DNA of 64,000 nt. It comes from JAXLXE01 sp046328115. Lineage in GTDB: Bacteria > Chloroflexota > UBA6077 > JACCZL01. The notes beneath the pieces were generated by a model. That model was not told the origin of the DNA, did not search any database, and saw only the letters and a program-made list of their open reading frames with translations. The position numbers and the translations under genes were made by a program. Location of the stretch: assembly GCA_046328115.1 (NCBI GenBank), contig JAXLXE010000001.1, positions 2,418,001-2,482,000 of the forward strand. The letters run 5' to 3'. Of this stretch, positions 25,501 to 34,138 are shown piece after piece; position 1 is the first letter of the stretch, and every line of letters starts with the position of its first letter.

Positions 25501-26109
25501 ATGGCTCAGCAGACCGAACCGGCTCCGGTTTCCGGCCCGCCGGCCGCGCCGGAGGGGCGCCCCCACGCGGCCGCGCGCGCGCTCCTCTGGAGCATGGTGG
25601 CGGTCATGGCGGCGGCGTGGTTCTTCCTAGCAGGCGGCCGCGAGACGCTTCAGGGTCTGATCGCGCCAGCACCGTCTGCTCCAACGCGCAGCGCCGACGT
25701 TGGACAGCCCGCCCCGGATCTGCACCTGAAGCTGGCCGGCAGCGGGGACGTGGACCTTGCGCGCTACCGTGGCCGCGTGGTCCTGCTCAACTTCTGGGCC
25801 ACCTGGTGCACGCCGTGCAAGGCCGAGATGCCGGCCATAGATCGCATCTACCGCGCGAAGCAGGCCAGCGGGTTCGAAGTGCTGGGGGTCAACCTCCAGG
25901 AATCGGAGGACCAGGTACTAGGGTTTCTGAAGGAAGTGCAGGTCTCGTTCCCCTCGCTCCTCGATCCCACCATGGAGGTGGCTCGCCGCTATCGCGCCAC
26001 CGCGCTGCCGACGACGTTCATCATCGATCGCGAGGGCATCATCCGCTACGTCCGGGTGGGACCGCTGACGGACGAGATGCTCGAAGAGCAGCTAGCAAAG
26101 ATCCTGTAG
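25501..26109 (+). CDS. Membrane-anchored TlpA/ResA-like thioredoxin
   Basis: Thiol-disulfide oxidoreductase acting outside the membrane, probably in cytochrome c maturation or reduction of exported proteins. At 202 residues it has an N-terminal TM helix (ALLWSMVAVMAAAWFFLAGG) and a thioredoxin fold with the active site NFWATWCTPCKAEMP near residue 100. The cis-Pro segment is ALPTTFIID. ATG 25501 was chosen from the promoter spacing; the open frame runs further upstream without similarity. It converges with the LCP gene. Confidence 0.92.
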   Translation: MAQQTEPAPVSGPPAAPEGRPHAAARALLWSMVAVMAAAWFFLAGGRETLQGLIAPAPSAPTRSADVGQPAPDLHLKLAGSGDVDLARYRGRVVLLNFWATWCTPCKAEMPAIDRIYRAKQASGFEVLGVNLQESEDQVLGFLKEVQVSFPSLLDPTMEVARRYRATALPTTFIIDREGIIRYVRVGPLTDEMLEEQLAKIL

Positions 26110-26115
26110 CGCCGG

Positions 26116-27249
26116 CTAGGGCCTCGCGGCGGCCTGGGCCACCGTGGCATCGCCGGGGAACACGTCTCGCATCGTCGCGCGGATGAGCTCCCAACGTGGC
26201 ATGAGCACGGAACCGCCGCCGATGTTTGCCCCAGTGGTCATCTGCTCGTCGACCGTACGCAACACGACATCGCCCTCACCGACCTGGCGAGCCGCGTTTG
26301 CCAATGCAAAGTAGTCCACAAACGAGAGGTCGCTCTGCAGGTTCCGGCAGCCGCTGAGCAGCGACGGGATCGCGGGAAGCGTGCGGAGCTGGAACAGCTC
26401 ACGCCGCAGCGCGGAGACCACAAGCTGCTGGCGCCGCATCCGTCCAAAGTCGCTGTCGCTGTAGCGGGTACGCACGTACTGCAACGCTCGCTCGCCATCC
26501 ATGCGCTGCAGACCCACGTCAAACTTGACGGTCTGGTAGCCATAGTCCTCGGTGGGATACCGGGTATCGAGGATGGCGCGCGGCACATCGACTTCCACAC
26601 CGCCCACGGAGTCAACGGCAGTACGGAAACACTGGAAGTCCACGATGGCGTGGTGTTGAACGGACACGCCGAAGTTCTTCTCGATTGTGCGCTTCAGCAG
26701 CCCCATACCGCCGCCGGGCTCTTTACGCGCCTCTCCGTGAGCGTACGCGGCGTTGATCCGATCCTGGCCGAATTCCGGGATGTTCACCCACAGGTCGCGG
26801 GGGATGGAGATGAGGCTGACTTTCCGCGTGGCGGTGTCAAACCGGCCCAGCATGATGACGTCCGTACGCGGGATCTCGCGGTCTCGCCGGTCTATTCCCA
26901 CCGCGACGAAGTTGAACGCCTTCTCCCCGCCCCAGGCCAGGCGCGGCTGGGGCGTGGGCGTGGGCAGCAGGAGCGGCGGGGTGGGCACCGGCGTTCGCCA
27001 GACTGGCACCGACGTGGGCGGCACCACCGTGCCACCGACGGAGAGCTTCACATCGCCGGAGCGTTCGTGGAGCACCACGGGCGCTGGGGTGGCGGTGGGT
27101 ATCGGCGGGATGGTTGGCGCAGCCGCGAGCCGCTCTGCCTGACGAGTCGCGGCGCGCGCCTCTGGAGGCGCCGTGACCTGCCAGGCCACGAACCCAAGCG
27201 GCACCCCCAGGGTCAGGCAACCCAGGACTAGAGGCACCCACCACCGCAC
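26116..27249 (-). CDS. LytR-CpsA-Psr (LCP) family cell-wall transferase
   Basis: Transfers lipid-linked glycopolymers to the cell wall in monoderm bacteria. A short cytoplasmic start, one TM helix (VPLVLGCLTLGVPLGFVAWQV) and a Pro/Thr-rich spacer (about 45-105) precede the LCP domain. Key segments are VGIDRRD, RTDVIMLGRFD, SIPRDLWVNIP, the DRINAAYAHGE region and RTRYSDSDFGRMRRQQ, which carry the pyrophosphate-contacting Arg/Asp residues known in the family. GTG 27249 follows AAGGAG. Its presence supports a single-membrane envelope. Confidence 0.92.
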   Translation of the reverse strand: MRWWVPLVLGCLTLGVPLGFVAWQVTAPPEARAATRQAERLAAAPTIPPIPTATPAPVVLHERSGDVKLSVGGTVVPPTSVPVWRTPVPTPPLLLPTPTPQPRLAWGGEKAFNFVAVGIDRRDREIPRTDVIMLGRFDTATRKVSLISIPRDLWVNIPEFGQDRINAAYAHGEARKEPGGGMGLLKRTIEKNFGVSVQHHAIVDFQCFRTAVDSVGGVEVDVPRAILDTRYPTEDYGYQTVKFDVGLQRMDGERALQYVRTRYSDSDFGRMRRQQLVVSALRRELFQLRTLPAIPSLLSGCRNLQSDLSFVDYFALANAARQVGEGDVVLRTVDEQMTTGANIGGGSVLMPRWELIRATMRDVFPGDATVAQAAARP

Positions 27250-27393
27250 GCCCGCCGCTCCTTCTGACCAGATACGATCCGCTGACTCGGAGTCCGCGAT
27301 CCGTTCCGTAAAGCCTAAACGAACAAGCTACTCGCGGGACTCACTTTTGATAAACGGCAGGCGGCGGGGAAACGCCAGGATTGCGCGCGGCCA

Positions 27394-28293
27394 CTAGCCC
27401 TTGATTCCGGAGAGCACGATCCCGCGAACGAAGAACCGCTGGGCGGCGAAGAACAGGGCAACGCACGGGAGGGACGCAATGACCGCCGCCGCCATCAACA
27501 GGTGCTCCTTGGGCTCGCCCGGATCCGCCGGGCTCGTCTGGAAAAACCGCAGGCCCAGCGAGACGGTGAAGTTCTCCGGGCTGTTGAGGAAGATCAGTGG
27601 CTGGATGAACTCGTTCCAATGCTGCAAGAAGGAGAAGATGGCCACCGTGGTGATAGCGGGCACGCACAGCGGCGCGATCACGTGGATCAGCACCTGGAGC
27701 GGGTTTGCTCCATCGATCTCCGCGGCCTCATCGAAGTCCCGTGGGATGGTCATGAAGAACTGGCGCAGCAGGAAGATGAAAAAGGGCGACCCGCCGAACC
27801 AGTAGGGGACGATCAGCGGCTTGAGCGTGTCAAGCCAGTCTAGCCACTTGTAGAGCAGGAAGCTGGGGACGATCGTGACCTCCCACGGCACGATCAACGT
27901 GGCGATGACCAGCATGAAGAGCGGCCCACGTAGCGGGAACTCGAACCTGGCAAACCCGTAGGCCACCAGCGTGGCCGATAGGCACTGCCCAAGCACCGCC
28001 AGGAGCGTGACCGTAAGCGAGTTGAGGTAGAAGGCCAGGAAGGGCACCTTGGTCCAGGCCCGCAGGTAGTTCTGGTACCTGAGCTGCTCCGGGACGATCA
28101 CGGGCGGGTAGGTGGTGATCTCATGAGGCTGCTTGAGCGAGGAGATGACCGTCCAGAGGACCGGCCCCAGGAAGAAGGCGGTCAACAGGAACGCCCCCGC
28201 GTAGAACGCCAGCGGGCCGCGCACCCGGTCCAGCAGCCTCCGGCGCGAATGCATCCGCCCCCGAGCCCGCGGCAGCGTGAGCGCGTCAGCCAT
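27394..28293 (-). CDS. Sugar ABC transporter permease, MalG type
   Basis: Second membrane subunit of a CUT1-type carbohydrate importer, 299 residues with six TM helices. The EAA loop reads DEAAEIDGANPLQVLIHVIAPLCVPA, which contacts the ATPase. ATG 28293 overlaps the end of the upstream permease gene by 8 bp; ATG 28320 is also possible. Operon order is binding protein, MalF-like, MalG-like; no ATPase gene is present, which is common when one shared MsmX-like ATPase serves several importers. Confidence 0.93.
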   Translation of the reverse strand: MADALTLPRARGRMHSRRRLLDRVRGPLAFYAGAFLLTAFFLGPVLWTVISSLKQPHEITTYPPVIVPEQLRYQNYLRAWTKVPFLAFYLNSLTVTLLAVLGQCLSATLVAYGFARFEFPLRGPLFMLVIATLIVPWEVTIVPSFLLYKWLDWLDTLKPLIVPYWFGGSPFFIFLLRQFFMTIPRDFDEAAEIDGANPLQVLIHVIAPLCVPAITTVAIFSFLQHWNEFIQPLIFLNSPENFTVSLGLRFFQTSPADPGEPKEHLLMAAAVIASLPCVALFFAAQRFFVRGIVLSGIKG

Positions 28294-29230
28294 CTTCGCG
28301 CCGCTCGGGCTGCTCATCACCCGCGTAGTACACCCAGCGGTTGGAGAGCTGGAACTGGATCACCGTCAACGCCAGTACCAGGAGCAAGAACACCCAGGCC
28401 AGGGCGGAGGCGTAGCCCATCTGACGGTAGTCAAACGCGTTCAGGTACAGGTGGTACACGTAGAAGTGCGTGGCGTAGGCCGGCCCGCCAGCCGTGCCGA
28501 TGAACGCCACCGAGAACACGGACAGCGCGCCGATGATGGAGATGACCAGATTGAAGAAGATCACCGGCGAGATCATGGGCACGGTCACGCTCACGAACCG
28601 CCGCCAGCGACCGGCACCGTCGATCTCCGCCGCCTCGTAGAGCTCTCGGGGTACCCCCTGAAGGCCGGCCAGGAACACCACCATACGGCTGCCCCCGGCG
28701 GTGCCCCACAGTCCGATCAGCACCAGTGACGGGAGGGCCCAGGTGGTGCTCTGCAGCCAGGTCAGGGGCGCCACGCCCAGCAGTCCTAGCAGGTAGTTGA
28801 CGAGCCCGATGGACGGCTGGAGCAGCCAGATCCAGATCAGCACTGACGCGATGATCGGGACGATGGATGGCATGAAGAAGAACGTCCGGAAGACCGACGT
28901 TCCAGGAAACCCCTGATTGAGGAGCATCGCCGCCCCCAACGAGGCCAGGACTCCCAGCGGCACCACCAGGGCGGTGTAACGCGCGGTTCGGCCGAGCGAC
29001 GGCCAGAACTGCGGATCCCGCGTGAACGCCTCGATGTAGTTCTCAATGCCGATCCAGCGAGGGGGCGTCAGGATGTTGTAGGCCGTGAAGCTGAGGTAGA
29101 GCGATGCCAGGACGGGATAGGCCGTGAATATGGCGAAGCCCACCAGGAATGGCGAGATGAAAAGATAGCCGTACATCGCACGGCGGCGGGCCAGAACGCT
29201 GCCGCGCCGACCCACCGCCATCACTGCCAT
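28286..29230 (-). CDS. Sugar ABC transporter permease, MalF/UgpA type
   Basis: First membrane subunit of the same importer, 314 residues, with six TM helices beginning GYLFISPFLVGFAIFTAYPVL. The EAA loop is YEAAEIDGAGRWRRFVSVTVPMISP. ATG 29230 was chosen: it lies 16 bp after the binding-protein stop and the preceding 38 codons of open frame are low-complexity sequence inside the neighbouring gene. Confidence 0.93.
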   Translation of the reverse strand: MAVMAVGRRGSVLARRRAMYGYLFISPFLVGFAIFTAYPVLASLYLSFTAYNILTPPRWIGIENYIEAFTRDPQFWPSLGRTARYTALVVPLGVLASLGAAMLLNQGFPGTSVFRTFFFMPSIVPIIASVLIWIWLLQPSIGLVNYLLGLLGVAPLTWLQSTTWALPSLVLIGLWGTAGGSRMVVFLAGLQGVPRELYEAAEIDGAGRWRRFVSVTVPMISPVIFFNLVISIIGALSVFSVAFIGTAGGPAYATHFYVYHLYLNAFDYRQMGYASALAWVFLLLVLALTVIQFQLSNRWVYYAGDEQPERREDG

Positions 29231-29246
29231 CGTCGAACGCTCCCGA

Positions 29247-30728
29247 CTACGCGGCTGGCTTGTCCAGCACGGCCTGAAACCCCTTGTGGAGCTCGTCGAA
29301 GAACGCGTCATCCGGCTGCCGCTCGCCCAGGAACACCGGGCCAATAAGCTGGTGCAGTACGTTGCCGATCTCGCCGTCCCGGAAGTTGCCGGTGGTCCGC
29401 ACGACCTTGGCCTGCGCCAGCAGATCGATGAAGATCGGGTGCAGCGGCTGTGACATGAGCCGCGGGTCGTTGAGCACGTCTAGGCGTCCACCAGACGTAC
29501 CGGAGGCGATACCGCCGGTGCCGCCCGCCAGCCGCACGCCCATCTCCTTCCCGCACATCATCTTCATCAGCTCCCACGCGGCCTCCGGCTGCTTCGTGGT
29601 GGCGCTCATGACGATGTGGTCCACGATCGCCTGGGTGCCGAGGCCTCCAGGACCCGCGGGCATGATGATGTTCTTGACCTGGAACTTGTCCTTGATCTTC
29701 GTGGGCACGCTTTTCGTGGAGGAAGACGCCTGATACAGCGCGGTGCGGCCGGCGATGAAGAGGTCATCTGACTGCGAAGTCCCCTCCTTCAGCGTGGCCG
29801 CCACCTTGTGCTTGAACATCAGGTCCGCCATGAAGCGGATCGCGTCCTTCACGGGCTTCTCAGCCATGAGCGACTTCTTGCCGTCCTCGCTGTACATCTC
29901 GCCGCCAAAGTTGCGGATGTACATATTGGTCCGCTGCCAGGTGTCAGCCGAGTTGTCCGGCGTGAGGCCGATGTGGAATCCATACTGCTCCACGCGCCCG
30001 CCGGCCGACTTCGTGAGCGGCGTGGCGAGTTTGATCAGGTCGTCCCAGGAGGCCACCTGCTTCTCCGGCATCTTCACGCCGCCGGCCTCCGCTGCCTGGA
30101 CGTTGTAGTAGAGCGCCACGGGGCCCGGGTGGATCTTGAAGGGCATGCCATACAGCTTGCCCTGGAAGAACCCCGCCTCGTACGCGGCCGGGTAGTACTG
30201 CTTGGTGTCGAAGTTCTCCTTCTGCACCAGATCATCCAGTGGACGGATCACCTTGCTGTTCGCCCAGGCAAACGTGCCGCGGTAGTTCACCGTCCAGAGC
30301 ACGTCGCCCACGTTCCCGCCAGCGATCAGCGTCTGGACCTTGGTGAAGTACTCGGCCGTGGGGAACGTCTCCAGCTTCACCTTGATGCCGGTCTGCTGGG
30401 TGAACTGTGGCAGCAGCTCGTTGAGCGTGTCCTCCTCTGGCCCGGTCCGAACGTGCAATCGGATCTCCGTCCCGGGGGCGACCTTGGCTGGCGCCGACTG
30501 GGCGGCGGCTGGTGCCGTGGTGGCGGCGGGTGGTGCGGCCGGCGCGGCGGGCTTGGCCTCTGCCGGCTTCGACTCGGCTGGCTTGGTCTCAGCGGGTTTG
30601 GTCTCCGCCGGCTTTGGCGCCGCCGGTTGCTGCGACTGACAGGCCGCAAGCAGTGTCGTCATCAGTAGACCACCGGCCAGACCGGTGGCACCACGCAGCA
30701 CTGCGCGTCGCGTGTATGTGGAGCTCAA
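29247..30728 (-). CDS. Sugar-binding lipoprotein of the ABC importer
   Basis: Extracellular solute-binding protein family 1, 493 residues. The N-terminus has a twin-arginine-like signal (TRRAVLRG) and a lipobox (TLLAAC), followed by a PAETKP-type repeat linker (about residues 35-80) that tethers the domain to the membrane. The body (LNELLPQFTQQTGIKVKLE, MPFKIHPGPVALYYN) is typical of CUT1 binding proteins. TTG 30728 is the proposed start because GGAGGGG lies 6 nt upstream; ATG 30780 is the nearest ATG. The sugar is unknown. Confidence 0.9.
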   Translation of the reverse strand: MSSTYTRRAVLRGATGLAGGLLMTTLLAACQSQQPAAPKPAETKPAETKPAESKPAEAKPAAPAAPPAATTAPAAAQSAPAKVAPGTEIRLHVRTGPEEDTLNELLPQFTQQTGIKVKLETFPTAEYFTKVQTLIAGGNVGDVLWTVNYRGTFAWANSKVIRPLDDLVQKENFDTKQYYPAAYEAGFFQGKLYGMPFKIHPGPVALYYNVQAAEAGGVKMPEKQVASWDDLIKLATPLTKSAGGRVEQYGFHIGLTPDNSADTWQRTNMYIRNFGGEMYSEDGKKSLMAEKPVKDAIRFMADLMFKHKVAATLKEGTSQSDDLFIAGRTALYQASSSTKSVPTKIKDKFQVKNIIMPAGPGGLGTQAIVDHIVMSATTKQPEAAWELMKMMCGKEMGVRLAGGTGGIASGTSGGRLDVLNDPRLMSQPLHPIFIDLLAQAKVVRTTGNFRDGEIGNVLHQLIGPVFLGERQPDDAFFDELHKGFQAVLDKPAA

Positions 30729-30964
30729 GGCGATCCCCTCCGACTGACGAGCCGACCCGGCGCCACGTTCGACGAGCATGGATCGGCTCACGCTCGGAGC
30801 CAAGCGTACCAAATAGACCGAGCAGGCAAGTCCTCGGCAGACGGGATCACCCGCCGACCGTGGCCACGCGCTCCGCCGGGTTGCCCGCGAGCCCCAACTC
30901 GGAAACGACCTCAGGAATAGTGCAAGTATCGCTGTTGGCCCTCTGGGGACGGCCAGGCCCGGTC

Positions 30965-30970
30965 TATAAT
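30965..30970 (+). promoter_or_regulatory. TATAAT -10 box upstream of the BNR-repeat gene
   Basis: A consensus TATAAT lies 130 bp before ATG 31101, giving a leader of about 120 nt. The 30729-31100 interval otherwise shows only the two divergent upstream regions. No clear -35 at 16-18 bp. Confidence 0.45.
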
Positions 30971-31100
30971 GGCCGACCAGCCGCCGCGTTCCGGTCAGGG
31001 GAGAGCTGTTCACTGGGCACGCGGCTGGGCCTTGCGGGCGATCCGCTGAGGTCAGCGCGCGGCTCGGCCAATCCGTACGAACCCTGTCCGGAGGTACCGC

Positions 31101-32585
31101 ATGTCACGTCTCGCCTCTCTGTCGTCGCCGCCGCGGCTCTTCGCAGCGGCCGGCCTGGCACTTGCGCTGGTCACTGCGCTGAGCGTGCCGACGTTCGCCA
31201 ATCTCGCCGTGACGCAGATCAGCGCCGACCCATACGCCAACAGCTCGAGTCAGCACGCAACCCAGGTAGAGCCCGACACATTCGCGTACGGCTCGACGAT
31301 CGTCGCAGCCACCCAAACGGGTCGCTTCTTCGACGGTGGCTCTTCAAACATCTGCTGGGCCACATCGACGGACAGCGGCGCCAACTGGACCCGGGGATGC
31401 CTCCCGGGCATCACCAAGCCTGCGAACCCACTCAATCCGTACGACCGTGTCAGCGATCCTTCGGTTGCCTATGACGCGAAGCACAACGTCTGGTTGATCT
31501 CGTCACTCGCCCTGTCCCAATCGAACAATTCGGTGATCGGGGCCGCGGTGCTCACCAGCCGCTCCACCGACGGAGGCCTGACCTGGGGCGCCCCGATACT
31601 GGTCACGAACATCGGGGACGTCGACAAGAACTGGATAGTCTGCGACAACACCGCGACGAGCCCTTTCTATGGCAATTGCTACACGCAGTGGGACGAGTTT
31701 AGCGACGGCGATCGACTCTACATGAGCACGTCGACTGACGGTGGGTTAACCTGGGGAGGTCGGAAGACGACCGCAAACAACGCCACGGGCCTGGGCGGAC
31801 AGCCGGTGGTACAGCCCAATGGCACAGTAGTTGTACCCGCGGCGAATGCGAACGAGACCGCGATCATCGCGTTCACATCAACGAATGGCGGCGCGACCTG
31901 GGGCAATACGGTCACCGTTGCATCCGTCGCGGACCACGCGGTCGCCGGCAGCCTTCGATCCGGACCGCTACCCTCGGCCGAGGTAGACGCGGCTGGGAAA
32001 GTCTACGTGGTCTGGCAGGATTGCAGATTCCGCCGCGGCTGCGCGTCCAACGACATCGTGATGAGCACGTCGCTAAACGGGACCACGTGGACCGCGCCGG
32101 CGCGCATCCCGATCGACCCGACTTCGAGCAAAGTCGATCATTTCATTCCGGGTCTGGCGGTGGATCGCGCGACGTCGGGAGCCTCAGCGAAACTCGTGGT
32201 GACGTATTACTACTACCCGGTCGCGAAGTGCCGAGCATCCACCTGCGAGCTGAGTGTCGGCTACACGTCGTCGGTTGATGGCGGCTCAACCTGGACGACC
32301 GGTACCCAGATCGCGGGACCAATGTCGCTGTCGTCGCTTCCGGACACGTCCCAGGGCAGGATGGTCGGTGACTACGTCTCAACGTCCTTCGTGGGCGGCA
32401 CTGCCCGCGCGGCGTTCTCGCTGGCGAACGCCCCGACGGGCGGGAGCTTCAATCAGTCCATGTACACGACCAGCGCCGGGTTGGTCGCGTTGAACGGTGC
32501 CACGGTATCGATCGGAAACGAGAAGGCGCTTCCGGGTGCCGCCTCTGACCACGCGTCGCCACAGGCCGCGTTCAAACGCCGATAG
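31101..32585 (+). CDS. Secreted BNR/Asp-box repeat protein, sialidase-like fold
   Basis: A 494-residue exported protein with signal peptide (FAAAGLALALVTALSVPTFA). At least five Asp-box motifs of the type SxDGGxTW are spread through it (STDSGANW, STDGGLTWG twice, STNGGATWG, SVDGGSTW), the signature of six-bladed sialidase/BNR propellers. The Arg triad of true sialidases cannot be assigned by eye, so enzyme activity is uncertain; a glycan-binding or structural role is possible. Ser/Thr/Asn richness and softer codon use than its neighbours hint at acquisition. GGAGGT stands 7 nt before the ATG. Confidence 0.8.
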   Translation: MSRLASLSSPPRLFAAAGLALALVTALSVPTFANLAVTQISADPYANSSSQHATQVEPDTFAYGSTIVAATQTGRFFDGGSSNICWATSTDSGANWTRGCLPGITKPANPLNPYDRVSDPSVAYDAKHNVWLISSLALSQSNNSVIGAAVLTSRSTDGGLTWGAPILVTNIGDVDKNWIVCDNTATSPFYGNCYTQWDEFSDGDRLYMSTSTDGGLTWGGRKTTANNATGLGGQPVVQPNGTVVVPAANANETAIIAFTSTNGGATWGNTVTVASVADHAVAGSLRSGPLPSAEVDAAGKVYVVWQDCRFRRGCASNDIVMSTSLNGTTWTAPARIPIDPTSSKVDHFIPGLAVDRATSGASAKLVVTYYYYPVAKCRASTCELSVGYTSSVDGGSTWTTGTQIAGPMSLSSLPDTSQGRMVGDYVSTSFVGGTARAAFSLANAPTGGSFNQSMYTTSAGLVALNGATVSIGNEKALPGAASDHASPQAAFKRR

Positions 32586-32593
32586 GACGGCGT

Positions 32594-32640
32594 TCCGGGG
32601 AAGGCGGCGGGGCATCCCAGGCGCGCCGCCCTCCCCGGGA
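32594..32640 (+). terminator. Long imperfect hairpin after the BNR-repeat gene
   Basis: Arms 32594-32609 and 32624-32640 are complementary except for one bulge and one mismatch, with a 14-nt loop. It lies 9 bp after the stop and lacks a T-run. The rest of 32641-32818 shows no gene. Confidence 0.5.
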
Positions 32641-32818
32641 CTCCACCGTGGGCTGACCATCCTGTCCGCGGCTCAGCGCCACGGATAGGATGGCCCGGAC
32701 CACGCCACCCACTAAGCGGCCGCCGCGAAGACAGGGGGGCCCGGCGAAACGCTGGCGCTTGGGGAGCGACGCGTGCAACGGCGATTGGCCCGGCGACCGG
32801 TTGCCTGTACCGCTCAGA

Positions 32819-34084
32819 TCACGCTGGCGTCCGGCCTGATGGCGTTGCCGCCGAGCGACGGTGGGTCTCCTTCGCCCGCACCGCGAACAACGCCGTGGAG
32901 CCGAGCACCATCACGGATGTCGCGTACAGCGCGGCGTTCACACCAGCCACGTCGGCCACGAGGCCCAGCAGGATCGGTCCGGCGACGTAGCCCATGTCCG
33001 CCAGGGCGCGAAAGGAGCTCATGGCCGCCGCGTTCATGCCGGGCGGTACCACGTCTGCCGCGTATGACGGCTGCGCAGCGCCACCCGTCCCGGTTGCCAG
33101 GCTCCAGGTCATGCAACCGACCATGAACCAACCAAAGCTCGGCGCCACAGGAAAGACCAGGAACGCCAATCCCATGACAGTGGCCGATGGCACGATGATC
33201 CTCTTGCGCCCGTACCGATCCGAGAGCCAGCCAGAGGGGTAAGCCATGAGCAATCCAAACACACTCACCGCGCTGAGCGAAAGTCCGATCTGATCCGTGG
33301 TCAGCCCCAGGCGGTCTTTCCCGAGAATCGGGATCAGGTTGAAGAGCGCGCCCGTGCGGGCAAACGTGTTCATGAAGCTCACCAGGCTGATGAGCATGAA
33401 TCCACTCTGGCCAGACATGATCCGAAGCTGATCGATGAAGGGCGGTGGCTTCGCGGTGACGCTCACCACGCGACCGGCTCGCATCCCACGCGTCTCCGGA
33501 ACCGCGAACCACGCCAGCGCCGAGACGGCGGCGCCCAGGATGGCGTTTGCGAAGAAGGGGGCCGACAGCCCAAACGACTCGGCGAGGAGACCGCCCGGGT
33601 AGGGCCCCGAGCCGACCGCGAACATAAAGGTGCCCTGATACACGGACATCATCCGTCCGCGCTTCTCTGGCGTACTGATGTCCGCCAGCACAATCTGACA
33701 GCCCGTGATGATGAATGAGGCACCACAGCCCGCCACGAAACGGGCCACCAGGAAGCTCACGTAGCCATCCGCCAGACCGGACAGCAGATTGCCGCCCACC
33801 GTCAGGAGTCCGCCCATGGCCAGCACCCAGCGCCGGCCCAGTGTGTCTGCCACGTTGCCAGACGGCACGCTGAGCAGGAAACGCGCCAATCCGAAGATGC
33901 CGATCGTCAGCCCGATCGCGGATTGCGGAACGCCAAATGCCTGGGCGTAGAGCGGCACGACCGGCACAATGCTCCCGAAGCCGATCTGGCTGGTGAAGAT
34001 GAGCAGGCAGACCCAGAGCAGCGTTCGATATTCGGCGTACAGGCGGGAAACCCCAGACGGCTTCCGCTCAGAGATCGCTATCAC
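32819..34084 (-). CDS. Major facilitator superfamily transporter
   Basis: A 421-residue carrier with 12 predicted TM helices. The MFS loop 2-3 motif appears as GNVADTLGRRWVLAMGG, and its second-half counterpart as GWLSDRYGRKRIIVP. This architecture fits a drug or metabolite H+ antiporter. GTG 34084 is the start; it diverges from the fused permease gene across about 55 bp. Confidence 0.9.
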   Translation of the reverse strand: MIAISERKPSGVSRLYAEYRTLLWVCLLIFTSQIGFGSIVPVVPLYAQAFGVPQSAIGLTIGIFGLARFLLSVPSGNVADTLGRRWVLAMGGLLTVGGNLLSGLADGYVSFLVARFVAGCGASFIITGCQIVLADISTPEKRGRMMSVYQGTFMFAVGSGPYPGGLLAESFGLSAPFFANAILGAAVSALAWFAVPETRGMRAGRVVSVTAKPPPFIDQLRIMSGQSGFMLISLVSFMNTFARTGALFNLIPILGKDRLGLTTDQIGLSLSAVSVFGLLMAYPSGWLSDRYGRKRIIVPSATVMGLAFLVFPVAPSFGWFMVGCMTWSLATGTGGAAQPSYAADVVPPGMNAAAMSSFRALADMGYVAGPILLGLVADVAGVNAALYATSVMVLGSTALFAVRAKETHRRSAATPSGRTPA

Positions 34085-34138
34085 AGCCCCCAGTCCCGCG
34101 GGATGCGCTCTCGCGGGCGCGATACTGTACCGCGCCGG